Assembly: GCA_012931725.1 (NCBI GenBank)
Contig: CM022945.1
Span: 102,493,951 to 102,557,950 of the forward strand
Length of the DNA: 64,000 nt
Direction of reading: 5' to 3'
DNA from: Litsea cubeba
Lineage: Eukaryota > Streptophyta > Magnoliopsida > Laurales > Lauraceae
In this document: piece by piece, positions 34,742 to 47,762 of the stretch
Layout: every line of letters begins with the position of its first letter
Position numbering within the stretch: position 1 is the stretch's first letter
Notes under the pieces: model-generated
What the model was told of the DNA's origin: nothing
Seen by the model: the letters and a program-made list of their open reading frames with translations, nothing else
Database searches by the model: none
Program-made: the position numbers and the translations under genes

Positions 34742-34910
34742 CTCGAATCTCCAAAGGTGAATAATTTTTCAACGCAATGTCAGGAATATCTCCTTCAAGT
34801 TTAAACTTCCTCCCCGCGACCTTTCTTTTCAGGTAGTACATAACCAACTCATTATCATCTGGAAGAAAACGATATCCCAGCGGGAGAGACAATTTTGACA
34901 AGTTTGCCAT
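34742..34910 (-). CDS. NAC unit 1, exon 1 (subdomain A)
   Basis: ATG at 34910 opens M-A-N-L-S-K-L, then a NAC subdomain A with the acidic D-D-N-E-L-V core preserved. The exon ends with one spare base before GTATCT, completed by AA of exon 2 to give Glu. An upstream in-frame TTG is not a start. Confidence 0.85.
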
Positions 34911-35275
34911 TCCCAAGCACTAATCGAATATTAATATCTGTCTTCTTTAAATGCCAGAAAGCCCAAAACCCTCTAATATTAATCTTTTTTTGTCCAATAT
35001 TAATCCAGCGTCCAGTCTGAAAATTTTATTTCTCACAAATACTCCCAGATACAGTCAAGAACTATCAAGTCCAATGCCGAAATAGGTTAGAACACCACAG
35101 CCGATCACGATACAGGAAACAAAAGCCGCAACGAACAATATACAAATATTCGTTGCCAAGATATAAAGACATCTGTACGCTGGAGAGACCCTGCATTCAG
35201 AAGATAACTAGCCTAAAGACAAATTAAAAGGAAATAAAAGGAGGAAATAAAGGAAGCCTTAGAGAAATCATAACA

Positions 35276-35508
35276 AAATTTCAAAAAATGGGAGAAAAAA
35301 AGGAAATACAAACAAATATTCAATTATCTTCCAAAAATGAAAAAAGCACAACCAAATTTCAAAGAAATGAACAAAAAAGGACATATGAACAAAAAATTCA
35401 ATTATCATCCAAAAATGAAAAATCATAATCAAATTTCAAAAGATGGGAAAAAATAAAGGACGGACAAACAAAAATTCAATTATCTTTCAAAAATGAAAAA
35501 TCAAGTCA
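35276..35508. repeat. Three-copy ~77-bp A-rich tandem repeat (leader intron, unit 1)
   Basis: Copies begin AAATTTCAAA at 35276, 35354 and 35431 and contain TTCAATTATC(T/A)T(C)CAAAAATGAAAA. Unit 2 has two copies at about 47763-47913, so the copy number changed after duplication. Confidence 0.8.
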
Positions 35509-36537
35509 AATAATAAGAAATGGAGGTAAACCATTCCTAAGCACAATAGGATCAGAACTCAGATCACAGTCATTGCTGGAACATATTTGATACATACATA
35601 CTTAGAGAAGAGATCACATAGGTTATGTCCGTGCATGGGAGTACACAACTTGCACATCACTCATTTGGGGCCCACTTTTGATTGATTCAAGCCATTCATA
35701 CCGCAACCCACCCCAAGCCAAGCAAGCACGGCAAGTTTCACTTTGATTGGAGCAATGTACGCCATCAGATTCATCAAATAATGAAAAAATGGAATTAAAT
35801 ATTAAATTAAATACCAGTTTGTATACTTTCATAGCTGACCCAATGGCGGACCCACAATTTTCATTTGGGTGGTGCGGGCAATGGTCAAGTTAAGAGATTA
35901 AATAATAAAATATAATTCTTAAGGTATTATTTAAGGAATTTCTTGAATCTCCACCGCCGCTGGCTGACCCTATTCATAGGAGGAACAAAGCTTTGACCAT
36001 GAACGGCCTATATACATTTAAAAACCAATGGCATATAACAAGTCAAATGCAAAGAAATCAAGACCACTACCGATTCACTAGGAGTAATCTGATGTGAATG
36101 GTTTGGATCACGCAAAGATGGCCCGCACATGCTCAACTCAACACGAGCTCGCGGTATCTCTCATGTGGAAGTCAGCATATGATAATTTCCCATATGCTTG
36201 TTAAGGAATATATGCCTTTAGACTAACCATGATATAAGATCCTCAAGACCCAAATCTAGACAACCAACGCTTCAGTATCCATCGATCTGTATGTGAAACC
36301 TCTATAGCCCAAAATTATTACAGTAAAAAAAAAATCCTGATCATCAATAGTTGGCATTTCTAACCACATTTTTTCTTATCATTTAAGTAACTGCAATTAA
36401 TCATAGGACGGGAAATATTCTCCTACGGGCAGACTGCATACTTATCATATAAAGTCCAGCTGGTGGGGCCCACTAAGATGCTCGTACTTAACAATGGGGG
36501 TGGGATACATGGACAGGTCTCCATTTGAGTAAGGGTA

Positions 36538-37057
36538 TAAAAAAAAATGGAAAAATGTTCAAATAACGCCTTAAGTTTTTTACTTATTTCAAACAAAGAT
36601 ATAAGTTTCAAAACTTTTCAAATCAAGGCCTAAGTTTTCCGGTAAGTTTTCAATTAAGGAACTTAAAGGTATTTGGTATTTTTTCAGAGACTTTCTTCCT
36701 CAATTTTTTAAAATGCCCAAATTACTCTTCTTTGAAACAAATGCGCCATCACTTCCCCCATCTCGTCATCCTTTTCTTCACTACCATCCTCACTGTGATC
36801 GATGGCAACTGGTGTGAGGTGTCCCCGCCCACAGTGATCGGCAGCATGCAATTGTTTCCATGGCTTTAAATGAAGGATAATTTGGGTATTTAAAAAAAAT
36901 GAGGGAAAAGGTCGCTGGGAAATACCTTCCAATAATTGGTTGTCCTTAATTGAAAACATATTGGAAACTTAGGCCCTAATTCGAAAACTTTTGAAGCTTA
37001 TTTCCTTTTTTGAAATAAGGCAAAAATTCAAGGTCTTATTTGAAATTTCCCCATAAA
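36538..37057. mobile_element. MITE with ~110-bp terminal inverted repeats (unit 1)
   Basis: The left end (ATGGAAAAATGTTCAAATAA...) and the reverse complement of the right end (ATGGGGAAATTTCAAATAA...) match for about 110 bp, including CTTATTTCAAA and TTTCAAAACTTTTC. The unit 2 counterpart at 53350-53752 shows the insertion is older than the segmental duplication. Confidence 0.7.
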
Positions 37058-37897
37058 ACATCAGCCTTGCCTGATCATCCTAGCCCTTGATTTAATATTC
37101 ATAAATTTTATTAGTGTTTTAACCATAGATTTCTTTGCAGTCAGGCCCCGTGCCAGATCATGGGGGATAAGATTCTGTAATAGCCTGTGATGATCAAATG
37201 TGGGCCCCACGGAGCTCGACTGAATATACCATTCCTCATAGGAAAACATTTTTCCTCATTAGGATAGGGATTTCCACAAAAAGATAAACTGCGGTGATAC
37301 TTTATCCAAGCAGGCCCAACCAGATCACCATGATTAAAGCTGCCTAAATTCGGCCCCAACATATTATATATATGTCTCACACAATCACCACATCAAACAT
37401 GTGATCACACTCCTAATCAAACGCAGATCACAATAAATGATAGAGAATCTAAATAACAAGAGAAAAAAAAATTTTAAAAAGGAAAAAACCATAGTCCTCA
37501 GAGCTCAAACGTCAGCTCCAATAAACCCTAATAAAACCATAGCAAACAAACAACTTCCCATCGAAAACCTACCCAAAAAAACAGAATCCGAACCCAGAAA
37601 CGCATAAAAAACACAAGCAATTATTAAAAATCCAGACTTTCATACATAATGATATAAAAACAACAACAACAAAAAACCAACAGAAACACAAAAGCAGCAT
37701 CAGATCATCAAAATCTCAACTATCAAACCCAATATGAACCCTAGAAACCCAAGAACACAAATCTTCAACGAATTTCATAGCTATCAACAGAAAAGATTCA
37801 ATCTTTCCACCAAAAAACAGATCAAATCTACATCAGAAAATGATAACATTCTAATCACATACCCTAGATTTCAGAAATTAGGGTCTCAAGAACTTAC

Positions 37898-38032
37898 CTC
37901 TAAACAGATCGCTTCAGAAAGCGAGTGATAGCGAGTGAGAAGCCAAAACGCAACAACAAAAAGAGAAAGCAAGACGAAGGAAGAAATGAGCGGGTCCGAA
38001 GAACGAACACGGAATTCTCGGTATTATTTATA
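37898..38032 (-). promoter_or_regulatory. TATA promoter and non-coding first exon of NAC unit 1
   Basis: TATAAATA at 38032-38025 is followed by a leader exon that ends GAG|GTAAGTTC at 37898, giving a 5'-UTR intron of about 3 kb before the ATG exon. The arrangement is nearly identical in unit 2 (54413-54302), which supports function. Confidence 0.65.
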
Positions 38033-39057
38033 GTGATGTAGCCCGAGCGCAGCTCAACTATTCTCGGTCAAGTCAAGCTTAAGTGGGCCACCCTTCCGTT
38101 ATCCTGAATCTAAACCGTTAAATGAAAGTTAGAGTGACGTCAACACTAAATGGCTTCGAAATCCACCGTCCGTTGAATGCAATGAGAGCACGTGGTAAGA
38201 TCTGTACCGTGCAATCGTGGTCGTGATGGTCAATGATGGGTAGAAATTGAAATCAAACGGTTGAGATTATGCAGAAGACCGATCGTGTTGATTGGCGAAG
38301 CCTGCCACGTAGGACCGGAAAAAGGCAGTGGGATGTGTAAGTAAAATATCATAAGAAATCCGAACATTCCGGAAGAGTGTAGAGGCTTCAACCATGGGCT
38401 TCTTTGTCCAAGGCCGTGGGCTTTGTATTGTGCTCGAGCCGTTCATCTGGGATTGTGGGCCCACTTTATGATTAATCTGAACCGCTCAATTAGTGTGGGT
38501 CCCACATTTGATCCATGCAATGCAAGAGTGATTGGGATCATATGATTCTTTTGGACAAGATTAAACTCGATTGAAAAGTTCAATGATCAAATCAGTGGCC
38601 ATCAAGATGGACGGTGATGATCAACTATTAGAAGAGAATTAGACAGTTGGGCCCACCATGGGTTGCATATCAATATTAAATATCGCTTTGATTGATCATA
38701 GCCATCCATCTCCAAGGGTCAACAAAATGGACGATCCAAAATCAAAAGCCTTCCCGGTTAGTTAACGTCGCGGCAGAAAAATAAATAAGAAGTTGGTGAT
38801 TGTAAGAAGCTCCCTTGGTTTTGTTGAAATATCCAAAAACACCTTTGACAATAGATCAAAATTTGCCAAAGCACCCACAGTTTTTTCCGCATATAAAGCA
38901 AGTTCTTTTATCATGCAAATCCTAAAATGCAAGTATGACCTAGACCCATCAGCATCCAAAACTCACTACCACTGTTGATCCATCCAAACACATACATGTT
39001 GTTTAAATGATGTGTGATGGACAGCTATGATGAACCAAATGTAGGCTATTTTTTGGT

Positions 39058-39814
39058 AACTGTATAACATCTCACATTAACATTGGAAACTCAGTTAATA
39101 TATAATCCAGCAAAAATATGAACTTGGGAGCATACCCAGTACTCAATTCAGCACATAATAACAGTGGAAGACTTTGAATCTTTTCTTCTCTCACATGTGA
39201 ACCTTTATTGGTAACTTTCAAACTAATGAGTATAGTAGCTCTTTCAATGAAACTTTTCAATCATACGGTGCTTATCATATATACTTTTAGGTAGCCATAT
39301 TCCTTCGTTCTCTTTTTTCTTTTCTTTTTGTGGAAGTTAGGAAGAACATCCATAGTGCAAATGAAATATGACGTAAAATCCAAATACCATTCATTATACA
39401 TCACATGCTAAAAAAAATGAGGTCCTCTTAGTCAAGTGCATGTAAAAATAAGATAAAGCGTTTGAGATCATGGATGTAGGCAGATGCCTAGAGATTTCCT
39501 AATGTATTCAAACCTAGTGGACTCAGAGATTTCCAAATATCATTTTAGACATGCTCCTGTTAGTTAAACAAATGGGATGATTCCAAACGCTTAGCAGGCA
39601 CCTCTACCTCAAAGTACTAACAATAAATTTGCACAAAGTAGAAGCCAAAAATATATGGCAAAGATTTTTTCGTTGGACTGATATTGAGAGCACCTCTACT
39701 CCATGTGCTAACTTATCAGCAACCCATTTATTCTTGGGATTCAACTAACCTCCAATTATCTATAGCCAAAATGATCAATTTTTTTTTGTTTGAAAGGTAT
39801 GATGAAAGCTTCAA
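39058..39814. other. Spacer between the tandem units
   Basis: AT-rich, no gene or clear repeat recognised; differs from sequence right of unit 2. Confidence 0.45.
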
Positions 39815-40975
39815 AAAATAAAAATAAAAAATCCAGATAGCAGAACCCATCATCTTTGGGCCCGGTGCTAAAAAGTTTCTGGGTCCTGGCCATACTTCAG
39901 GTCAACTGTATAATGTATCATATTATGTTGTATGTCATTCATTGTAATTTGTATATGCTTCCATTCTGCTAAAGGTTTTACAGCTTACTTTTTTTATTTT
40001 CTTGAAACGGGTACACTGAAACAGATAAGGTACATCATGGCCGACCTGACTCGTTTACACAACAAAACTGATTTATGAATATAGAGTATTATGATTTTTG
40101 ACCATACAGAAAATAAAGTATAAATCATTTCATTACAAAGCATGCCCTTGAAGGATCCAGGTACCTGCCTACAAACATGAATTAGGGAAAGGAATCAATT
40201 GACTCATCTATGCTCATGCCCCCAGCAGTAATCCCATCTCACATTTACTATCCAATTAATCATTTTACGCACCTTTTTTTGTGTGGCCATATTTGGGCAA
40301 AGACAGCTTAAGAGTTAGGAATAAGAAAAACCTGTGAATCGATCCCTGAGCATATGTGTGAAAATTAGTACCAACACCACTCAAGCCAAAGAGCATGTTT
40401 TTCTTAAAACACATTTCAACAAACCACGGACTTGAACAAACCAAAACCGAGGCCGAATGAGGGCTGTAGGGGTGAAGTTCTAATCCAGTTTGTACCAGAA
40501 TCAATCCTAAATTGGTCCAACAAGGACCCACTGGTCAGACCCAATAGCACTATCCAATTCCAACGCAGATAGTCCCAGACTAGATCTAGATAGCCTTGAT
40601 TCTAACCATGCAGACTCTGCATTTCTTAATCAGATAGCAAGGTAAACCAAACACTCACAGCCCCTTGAATTGGCACTCAACCAACTTTCACACCATACCC
40701 TTTAAAAACCTTAAGCTTAAGAACAACAATGGGTAAGATTATCTGATCAGGCTGATTTTGAAGTTTGGCGCACGCAGGAAGGAGCTGTGCAGAGTCGGAC
40801 TACAACCAATACAAACTTCATAACTAATCTATGTTTACTACCATTATCCGGCCAGTGCAGCGGCATACCTCTGAGAAAATTTTTAAGCTCACATCCTTCA
40901 GAAAATTAGATAATAAGCTTCAATGCTTTACAGAGCTGCATATAATGTTATTATCCTACAGTACAATCAAGCATC

Positions 40976-41620
40976 TTATATACAAATGACACACCACATG
41001 CATGAAAAAAAAAAAAACAAAAAAAAAAAAAAAAATGTCAACAAAAGAGCTCCAAATGGAGCAGCCATGGATACCTCCCAAGTTTGGCACCAACAGCGAG
41101 CACAAAGAGCCCCTGTAAAAGCTGTCACGGCCCTTAAAATAAACACAAACATGAAATTGATGCTCATAGAGATGGTTCCTATGGTGACCACCTCAGCTAG
41201 ATCAAAATAAGACCAGAAAGGAAAGCCCCCTGACACGCGCAACAAACCATCATTAGTGTATATGATGGTCACCTCATCCTTCACAATAATAGAACAAGAA
41301 AATCCGCAGCCAGCCCTGTAACTTTCACAGTCAAGAGAAGATGGATACACTGTAGCTGAAGCAGGACAAGCAACGATAGAACCCAGGAGGAATTGCACAT
41401 TTGTCAGGAACCACCGCTCTTTCGAGATGCATTCCAAGCCCAAATGCAAATGCAGCTGTTTACCTGGACAGAGAACATGATAATGTCAAAGAAACAATGG
41501 GTTATTAGAGAGAGTTTAGAGATCAATAAAAAGCAGTGGCAAAAATCTGCACCTCTGTCTTCACCACAAAACCAGAGGCCGGAAAACTTGTATAAGCCGG
41601 GTATACGTTGGAAGCTAAAA
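40976..41620 (-). pseudogene. Unidentified duplicated gene fragment, copy 2
   Basis: A frame from about 41449 encodes CPASATVYPSSLDCESY, VKDEVTIIYTNDG, a hydrophobic segment and CARCWCQTW, ending in a poly-A/T tract (41007-41034). Copy 1 and copy 2 differ by substitutions and one 3-bp in-frame length change (E-M-L-V-T versus E-V-V-T). An exon-like ASNVYPAYTSFPASGFVVKT precedes it (about 41571-41625). Family unknown; coding status uncertain. Confidence 0.3.
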
Positions 41621-42171
41621 AAATAAAGAGACAAAAAATTAATTTTTTTACCACTTACAAAAGTTGACTAACAACATGGTTAAGAAAGTTGTGTTCATGT
41701 TTCTTTTGTGCTCCTTTAACACTTGGTTCAGCACTCCCTTTTTTTTTTTGGAAATGTGTTTTTTCGTTTCTATGGATTAAAAGCATCTGGAATGTGTTTG
41801 GATAGTTTCTGTCAATGTTCCCATTTGGAAAATTTTCCGGAATAGTAGCCTTTGGGAATGGAAATATCGAAACGTTTGACCATCGTTTTTCACAGAGAAA
41901 GGTTCTACTTCAAATGCAATCTCTCCCTTTCTCCTCTCTCGCTCGACCCTCTGCCCTCCCTCTCTGTCTCTCCCTCACCCTCTGTGCCTTTAATCTATCC
42001 CCCTCACTCTAATCTCCCTCTGCAATCTTGTGTCCCTCCCTCTCTTTCCCTCTCTCCCAGTTGAGATTCGTAGAAATTTCAGCTGGGAATCATTTGATTT
42101 CTAGAGATATTCAAAAGATCATGAAGAAAACTATGTCTTCTCTTTTTATTTTTAATATTAAAGAAAAAACA

Positions 42172-42335
42172 GAGATGGTTCCATACTTATGCTCCTGGTC
42201 TAGATTGCTTTGAGCATAACTTGAGAGAGATGGTTCCATATTTATTATGCTCCTGGTCTAGATTGCTTTGAGCATAACTTGAGAGAGATGGTTCCATATT
42301 TATGCTCCTGCTCTAGATTGCTTTGAGCATAACTT

Positions 42336-42370
<35 letters not shown>
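42172..42370. repeat. Three-copy ~56-bp tandem repeat plus (AG)n
   Basis: GAGATGGTTCCATA...TATGCTCCTG(G/C)TCTAGATTGCTTTGAGCATAACTT repeats from 42172, 42227 and 42285, then an (AG)n run of about 35 bp. Confidence 0.85.
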
Positions 42371-42372
<2 letters not shown>

Positions 42373-42585
42373 GTTTCAATGGTGAAGGAAGGCTCGAGGG
42401 TTGATTTTAGGGAATGCCCATGACATGTTGCCAAACAAGTTACATACGGCCAATTTTTAAAATATGATCATTTCAGCACATTTCATTTTCAAAAAAGGAT
42501 CATTTCAGAAGAACAATGTCAAACAGGGCTTTGAATTTTTATTTTTTTTATTAAAATAGTGCCTGAAACAGGGCCTTAATTTTCC

Positions 42586-45500
42586 CTAAACAGAATAAAA
42601 GCCAGGAAGATAAAGTTGTGAATTCAAAACATCATAATGGCACTGAGGACAGCAAAAAATACCTCTCGCCAATGATTGAGGGGCATATTGGCCTACTATT
42701 TCTCCTGCTTTCAGAGGTAAATAAGCAACAGAGTCACATGTTGGTTCCCTATGTCCCTGAATGTTTTCAGAACTGTCCATTGCCTGGGCCCAAAAAAAGT
42801 TAAATGCAATTAGATTCGCTATTACAGTGATTAAAATAAAAAAAGAAGAAAACGTGAAATGTAAAATGAACAAGACAGTTTTACCTCGTGAGCAGGCAAA
42901 ACTGGTGTGGCATTAGGGGCAGGAAGAAACGATGTCCCCTGGTTGGAAACATCGGCTGCCTCTGGGATCAGAAGGTCGTCCGACTCGATGTAAGCCTCCC
43001 AATCTTCTTCCTCCCAATCTTCTCCCTTTGGATTCGAAAGATCCTTTACTTCCAACCAATCAATGGACCCTGGTGAACAGTGGTGCTGCCACAAATTCTC
43101 CTCTTCCAGTTGCTTAATCGAATTTGAATTATCAGTAGAGTTTATCTCTCTATGATCACTTATGTCCTCTGGACCCTTATAAATCCCATGAGTATCCAAA
43201 TCTTCAACAGTACTTTTGCTTGGAACTGAATCCACCTGCAAGGCATATTCAATGAAAGCATATCCCAGTAAATTTCCAGAGTAACACTGGAACTATACAG
43301 TGTTCTGCCATCTTATTAGACCATGCGTTTATCATCAATACCACTTCCATGAGAACTTAACTATAAATATAACAAAAGTACATAAATCTACGAAACAAAT
43401 ATCAAATGAAGCTTACCTGGTGGCTACCACTTCCGTTGCAAGTATTACCGTCCTCATCAGATACAGTATTAAGCATGAATTTATGAATTACATGTCCAGG
43501 AGAGGAAAGATGAAGCCGAGGGACAATGGGAGTTGCAATATGTGTAGGAAGAGGAGGTACAGCATCCTGTCTATTTTCAAAGTCGAGTGTACTGGTGGTT
43601 GCCACTGTATTTTGGCCCTCCTCTGGCCTGAGTGAAGAACTTGGGATGGCAGACCAAAAAGACACCAAGGAACCATTTTCATTGTTACCATTAACACAGT
43701 CATCAGCATCATCCTCAACTGGTGACTCATACTCTTCATCAGTTTTTGGACCTCGGCTTTTCTTTTCAAAGATTTTGCACAGAACAACAAATTCATTCTG
43801 CAAAGAAGATAAGAGAATTCAATTATTAATTATAACTTTTCAGAAAATAATTTGGCAAAAGAACATGTGAATGGGTCACAAAGGGGAGGACGAGAGAAGG
43901 CCCTGCAAAGATTATAAGAAAACCATTTTTTTTTAAATGTAACTATCATTAAAATGGGAGCTTAACAGAAATGCCCTTTTGTGATATCTTTTTTCTAATG
44001 CTAGAAGACGAGAGGCATTTGTTTAGCAACAAATAAAAAAGAAAAAAGAGAGAGGTATTTGCATTTCAAAGCTCTATCATCATGCAACAGTTCCCATTCC
44101 AACCAGCCCATTCTTCTTTTTGCCCTTTCCAGTGAAAGGAGTTTGTTTATTGGGAGTTGGAGATAAGAAAAAAAAGAGGATTTTTACTCTAAATCTCAAA
44201 ATCCTTATTTAACCATGAAGAAAAAATGGTTTCTACATGAATCATGATTAGGTTTGAGAAGCATCCTTGTGCAATGCACGGTGAAAGGAATATTTTTTCT
44301 CTTTTGAATAATGGGTTCCTATAAAAAATTATTTTCATTTCTTGATTAATGCAACTCTCTTCCTCTTAGGGTTTGCTTCGTGTGATTGAATGCATAGGAA
44401 CTCTAAGATTTCTATTTCTTAAAGTGGTTAAAATTATAGAGGCAAAAGAGAATTTCCAATAATGACCATCAATTATCTCCCCTTTATAATGGAAATGATA
44501 AGGGGACACGGAAATGAAAAACCAGCCATCACCCAGGCAAATCAAATCCTAGTAAAGTGAGGGTTGCATCTACATCTTCACCTTATATCCTTCACCTCTC
44601 ACCTCTTCACTAATCCTTGAAATATTTTCCCATCGAAAATAGAGAATTAGAAACCCAAAATCATGAGAATTCCCATTAGATATATGTTGTTATCAACCCA
44701 GAATGTTATTTACAGCCATGCCCACCTATGATGCCTAGATACGGATGTGGGCACATACATATAGATACGAAGAAAAATGACATGACTCTCCATGTTTGAA
44801 AATTTAGGATATGCATACAGATACAGTTTCCTAATTTTTTTCTTTAGAGTACTTTTGAACTAATGAAATTATCATTGCTTACATTCCTTTTTGACATTCT
44901 TTAGATTGAGAAATAATAAAATTAAAATAACTTGCAATAATAGACTTGGTAAGTAGGATATGCTAAACTGGTGCCCAAGAAATACCAATGCGGTATCAGG
45001 TATCGATACAAGAATTGTATCTGTCCAACATGGATACGTTGGGCTTGTACAAGAGTACAAGTATCCATCAATGTATAATAAACGCCTACTAGTTACTTAC
45101 AAAAGTGCAAGTACAATCCCAAGTTGCAAACAATATTGGAGATGTATTCAAACCCAACCCTTTTTAGGTAACATGACTAGAACCCACAACCTCATGCTTA
45201 TAGTATGGGCTCGTGGAGATTGGCCACCGTGCCCAAATCCTCAGCGCGTGGTTGGCAATAAAAGGACTCTGTGTGAAGCGACACGGCGTGTGGCAATTGA
45301 GAGGCGAATCGTCGCCGATCATATGTCTCGCCAACATTCCGTTGCGCACAGTGTCACCTGTGGGACCCAACTCGCCTGTTCCGCGCGAGCACTCGTACCG
45401 CAACTCCATGTCACGCATGGTCTATATATCTATAACTAAGATACTCCTAGGGTCATTAAGCAATTTAGAATTCCATGTCGAATATCAAACAAGCCCAAAT

Positions 45501-47351
45501 ATCCCAAGTTTGCAAATATTCATAAGGTTATATTTTAACATTATTATAGTTATAAGTTGTAAACAAGAATGGGTTCACCATCCTAAGAAATTGGAATTTA
45601 AAGGAACCCGCTATTTTTATAATTTTGTAATACTTGGTACCATAAATCCATAACTATACACATGTAATATGGCATGTGAAAAATATTCTAAAAATGAAGA
45701 TTCATGTTATTGTTCTCAATCACCTCTGAGTGACATACTATACCTGGCCCCAAAAAAGAGATGTGGTCTCTTTCACTCTCCCCTCCTCTCTCACTCCCCC
45801 AGACCCAAAGAAAATCAATTGTCACCTGATAGTTACTCGCAATAGGCAGCTCCTTGTCTTCAAGCCTATATTCATGGATGCGCCAATCAGTTATTTTTCC
45901 TTTTGCCTTGCCTCTATGGAATGTCAGAGTCCTCCTCCACCCAACCTTATGAGATTTATTATAAATGGCTTTATCTTTTCCAGTGGCTTTCCAATATCCA
46001 CATTTAGCAGAGCGATTTTTCCTCTGCCCATTTGAATATCTACTACCTAGAGAACAAAAGAAAAAGCCCTCCAGGTCTTTGGTCTTCGGGTAAGACATTT
46101 CTGCAGCAAAAAAAAAAAACATGAGATGAGCATTAACTGCAACAAATGCAGAAGTCGGCGATGAGAAAATATGCAGCCTGGAGCTAGCTTCTCATTAAGG
46201 TGATCATTGAATCAAAATCAAACCCACTTAGATAATTTAAAATAAAATAAATAGGATTACGAGCACAAGCATTCAAAAGGATCACATGAACCCATTTTAA
46301 TCTTTTAAAAACAATGTGGCCCACCTTCACAGCAGGAAAATATTAGATCAAAACCTCTTCACTAGATAGGTGATGGGTAGTACTCAAATACCCGAAGGAC
46401 AAAAACAGAATTAATTGGTACGGGTTCAACACTTAGACCTATTTCTGATTTAGTTCCAATGATAGCCCCATTGTTAGTTTTTGGGCTCAGGTCCACAGAT
46501 TCAATGCCCAAGGATCTGCTATCCAACCCAGTACCACGATCGCATATTATATAAGTGTATATTACGATATTAACTGTTCTATACATGCATAAAAAACCTA
46601 TTTGGGCTCAAGGTCGGACAGGTCTGCCCCTTCATTCGGGTACAGGTGCAGGTATAACATGAATTTGGGTATGAGTACAGATCTCGTAACCTTAACCCTG
46701 ACCCTATTAATGATTCAGATTTGGGTTCAGACTTCAGATTACACATCCAGGATGGATCTGACCCAAACCCAAGATGTTCATCCCTATCTGAACAGCGCCT
46801 TGCTGCAGGCAATTCTCACAAATGTACTGACCCATGGCCAGCAGAGTACTTCACCACCAATGGACGTCATATCACTATGGACTGGTTGAAATCTAGGTGC
46901 ATGCCACTTCTTGAGGAGGGTGTTGATGAGGGTTTTGGTAGAAGGCTTTGGATTCACAACATGTGGCCCAATAACAGTAATAGAAAAATCACACTAGACA
47001 CCACTACTCTTTACTTTTAAAAATACCATGAAATCCTCATAACTATGTGAATCCTGGGAAGCTACAACTCTTAGTTTCAAAACAGTATACAAATTTTTAA
47101 AGTCAAACAGGGGAAAAAAGCTATAGTCATAAAACAGAAAGCTAAACAGCAAAACCATATTAGAGATAAAAAGAGATACCTCGAACCTCCGAAGGTGAAT
47201 AATTGTTCAAAGCAATGTCAGGAATATCTCCTTTAAGTTTAAACGGCCTTCCCAAGACCTTTCTTTTCAGGTAGTGCAGAACCAACACAACATCATATGG
47301 AAGAAAACGATATCCCGGTGGAAGGAGAGAGAATTTTGACAAGTTTGCCAT
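42586..47351 (-). CDS. NAC-domain transcription factor, unit 2, five exons
   Basis: Exons 47351-47180, 46100-45826, 43797-43417, 43235-42885 and 42783-42586 join without a stop to 458 aa, all with GT-AG borders. Exon 1 is subdomain A: LPPGYRFLPY followed by D-V-V-L-V-L-H-Y-L-K-R-K, where the usual acidic D-E-E-L-V core is altered. Exon 2 has FFFCSLGSRYSNGQ (B), GYWKATGKDKAI (C) and GWRRTLTFHRGKAKGKITDW, HEYRLEDKEL (D). Exon 3 starts NEFVVLCKIFEKKSRGPK (end of the NAC fold) and continues acidic. Exons 4-5 are an Asp/Glu/Ser-rich C-terminal region ending CPQCHYDVLNSQLYLPGFYSV. A further non-coding exon and TATA box lie at 54.3-54.4 kb, so the leader intron is about 6.9 kb and holds two transposons. 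NAC factors bind CGT-core sites as dimers. Frame intactness suggests a working gene; subdomain A is atypical. Confidence 0.85.
45165..45425 (-). repeat. SINE-like GC-rich insert in NAC intron 2 (unit 2)
   Basis: Third copy of the B-box-like GGTTGTGGGTTCTAGTC element described at 30365. Confidence 0.5.
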
Positions 47352-47762
47352 TACCAACCACTAATCTAATATTAATATCTGTCTTCTTCAAATGCTAGAA
47401 AGCCCCAAACCCCCAATATGCTCAAAACTAAATATAAATTCCTTCTGTATAAATGTTCATGGCATCTTTTGTTGCCAACTATTAATCCAGTGTCCAGTCT
47501 AAATAATTTATCTTCTCACAAATACCCCAGAAACAGTCAAGACCTATCACGTCCAATGCCAAAATAGGTTAGAACACCGCAAACGATCAGTCGATCACGA
47601 TACAGGAAACAAAAATCGCAACGAACAAGATACAAATATTCGTTGCCAAGATATAAAGACATTTGTATGCTCGAGAGACCCTGCATTCAGAAGATAATTA
47701 GCCTAAAGACGAATTAAAAAGAAAAAAAAGGAGGAAATAAAGAAAGCCTTAGAGAAATCATA

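Larger units (their letters stand above)
28775..34910 (-). pseudogene. NAC transcription factor locus, unit 1: rearranged, exon-multiplied copy
   Basis: Exon order on the minus strand is 1 (34910-34742), 2 (33644-33397), broken 2' (about 33103-32886), 3' (31970-31593), a 4/3 hybrid (31431-31171), 3'' (29957-29571), 4'' (29389-29054) and a terminal exon fused to an exon 2 tail (ends 28775). NAC proteins are plant-specific DNA-binding dimers. Exon 1 gives subdomain A (PLGYRFLPDDNELVMYYLKR), exon 2 subdomains B to D (GFWKPTGKD, GWRRTRTFY, WHMHEYGLEG). Compared with unit 2 the nine-residue ELPIASNYQ segment is missing. Exons 3', hybrid, 3'' and 4'' all start and end in phase 0, so an in-frame transcript that skips 2' is conceivable. 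It may be a decaying copy or an odd but expressed gene. Confidence 0.8.
21130..39057. repeat. Tandem segmental duplication, unit 1
   Basis: Similarity to unit 2 starts near AAATCCAG...CCCGGTG (about 21140 versus 39830). It runs through the unidentified gene fragment and the NAC gene, and stops after ATGTAGGCTATT(T/G)TTTGG at 39057 versus 55432. Unit 1 is longer because of a Mutator-like element (about 23-28.2 kb) and the multiplied NAC exons. The left border is approximate. Confidence 0.8.

Noticed and set aside
34908..34916. Upstream in-frame TTG as start of the NAC exon 1 frame
   Set aside because: The ATG at 34910 (and 47351 in unit 2) is the conserved M-A-N-L-S start; TTG is not expected as a plant nuclear start here.
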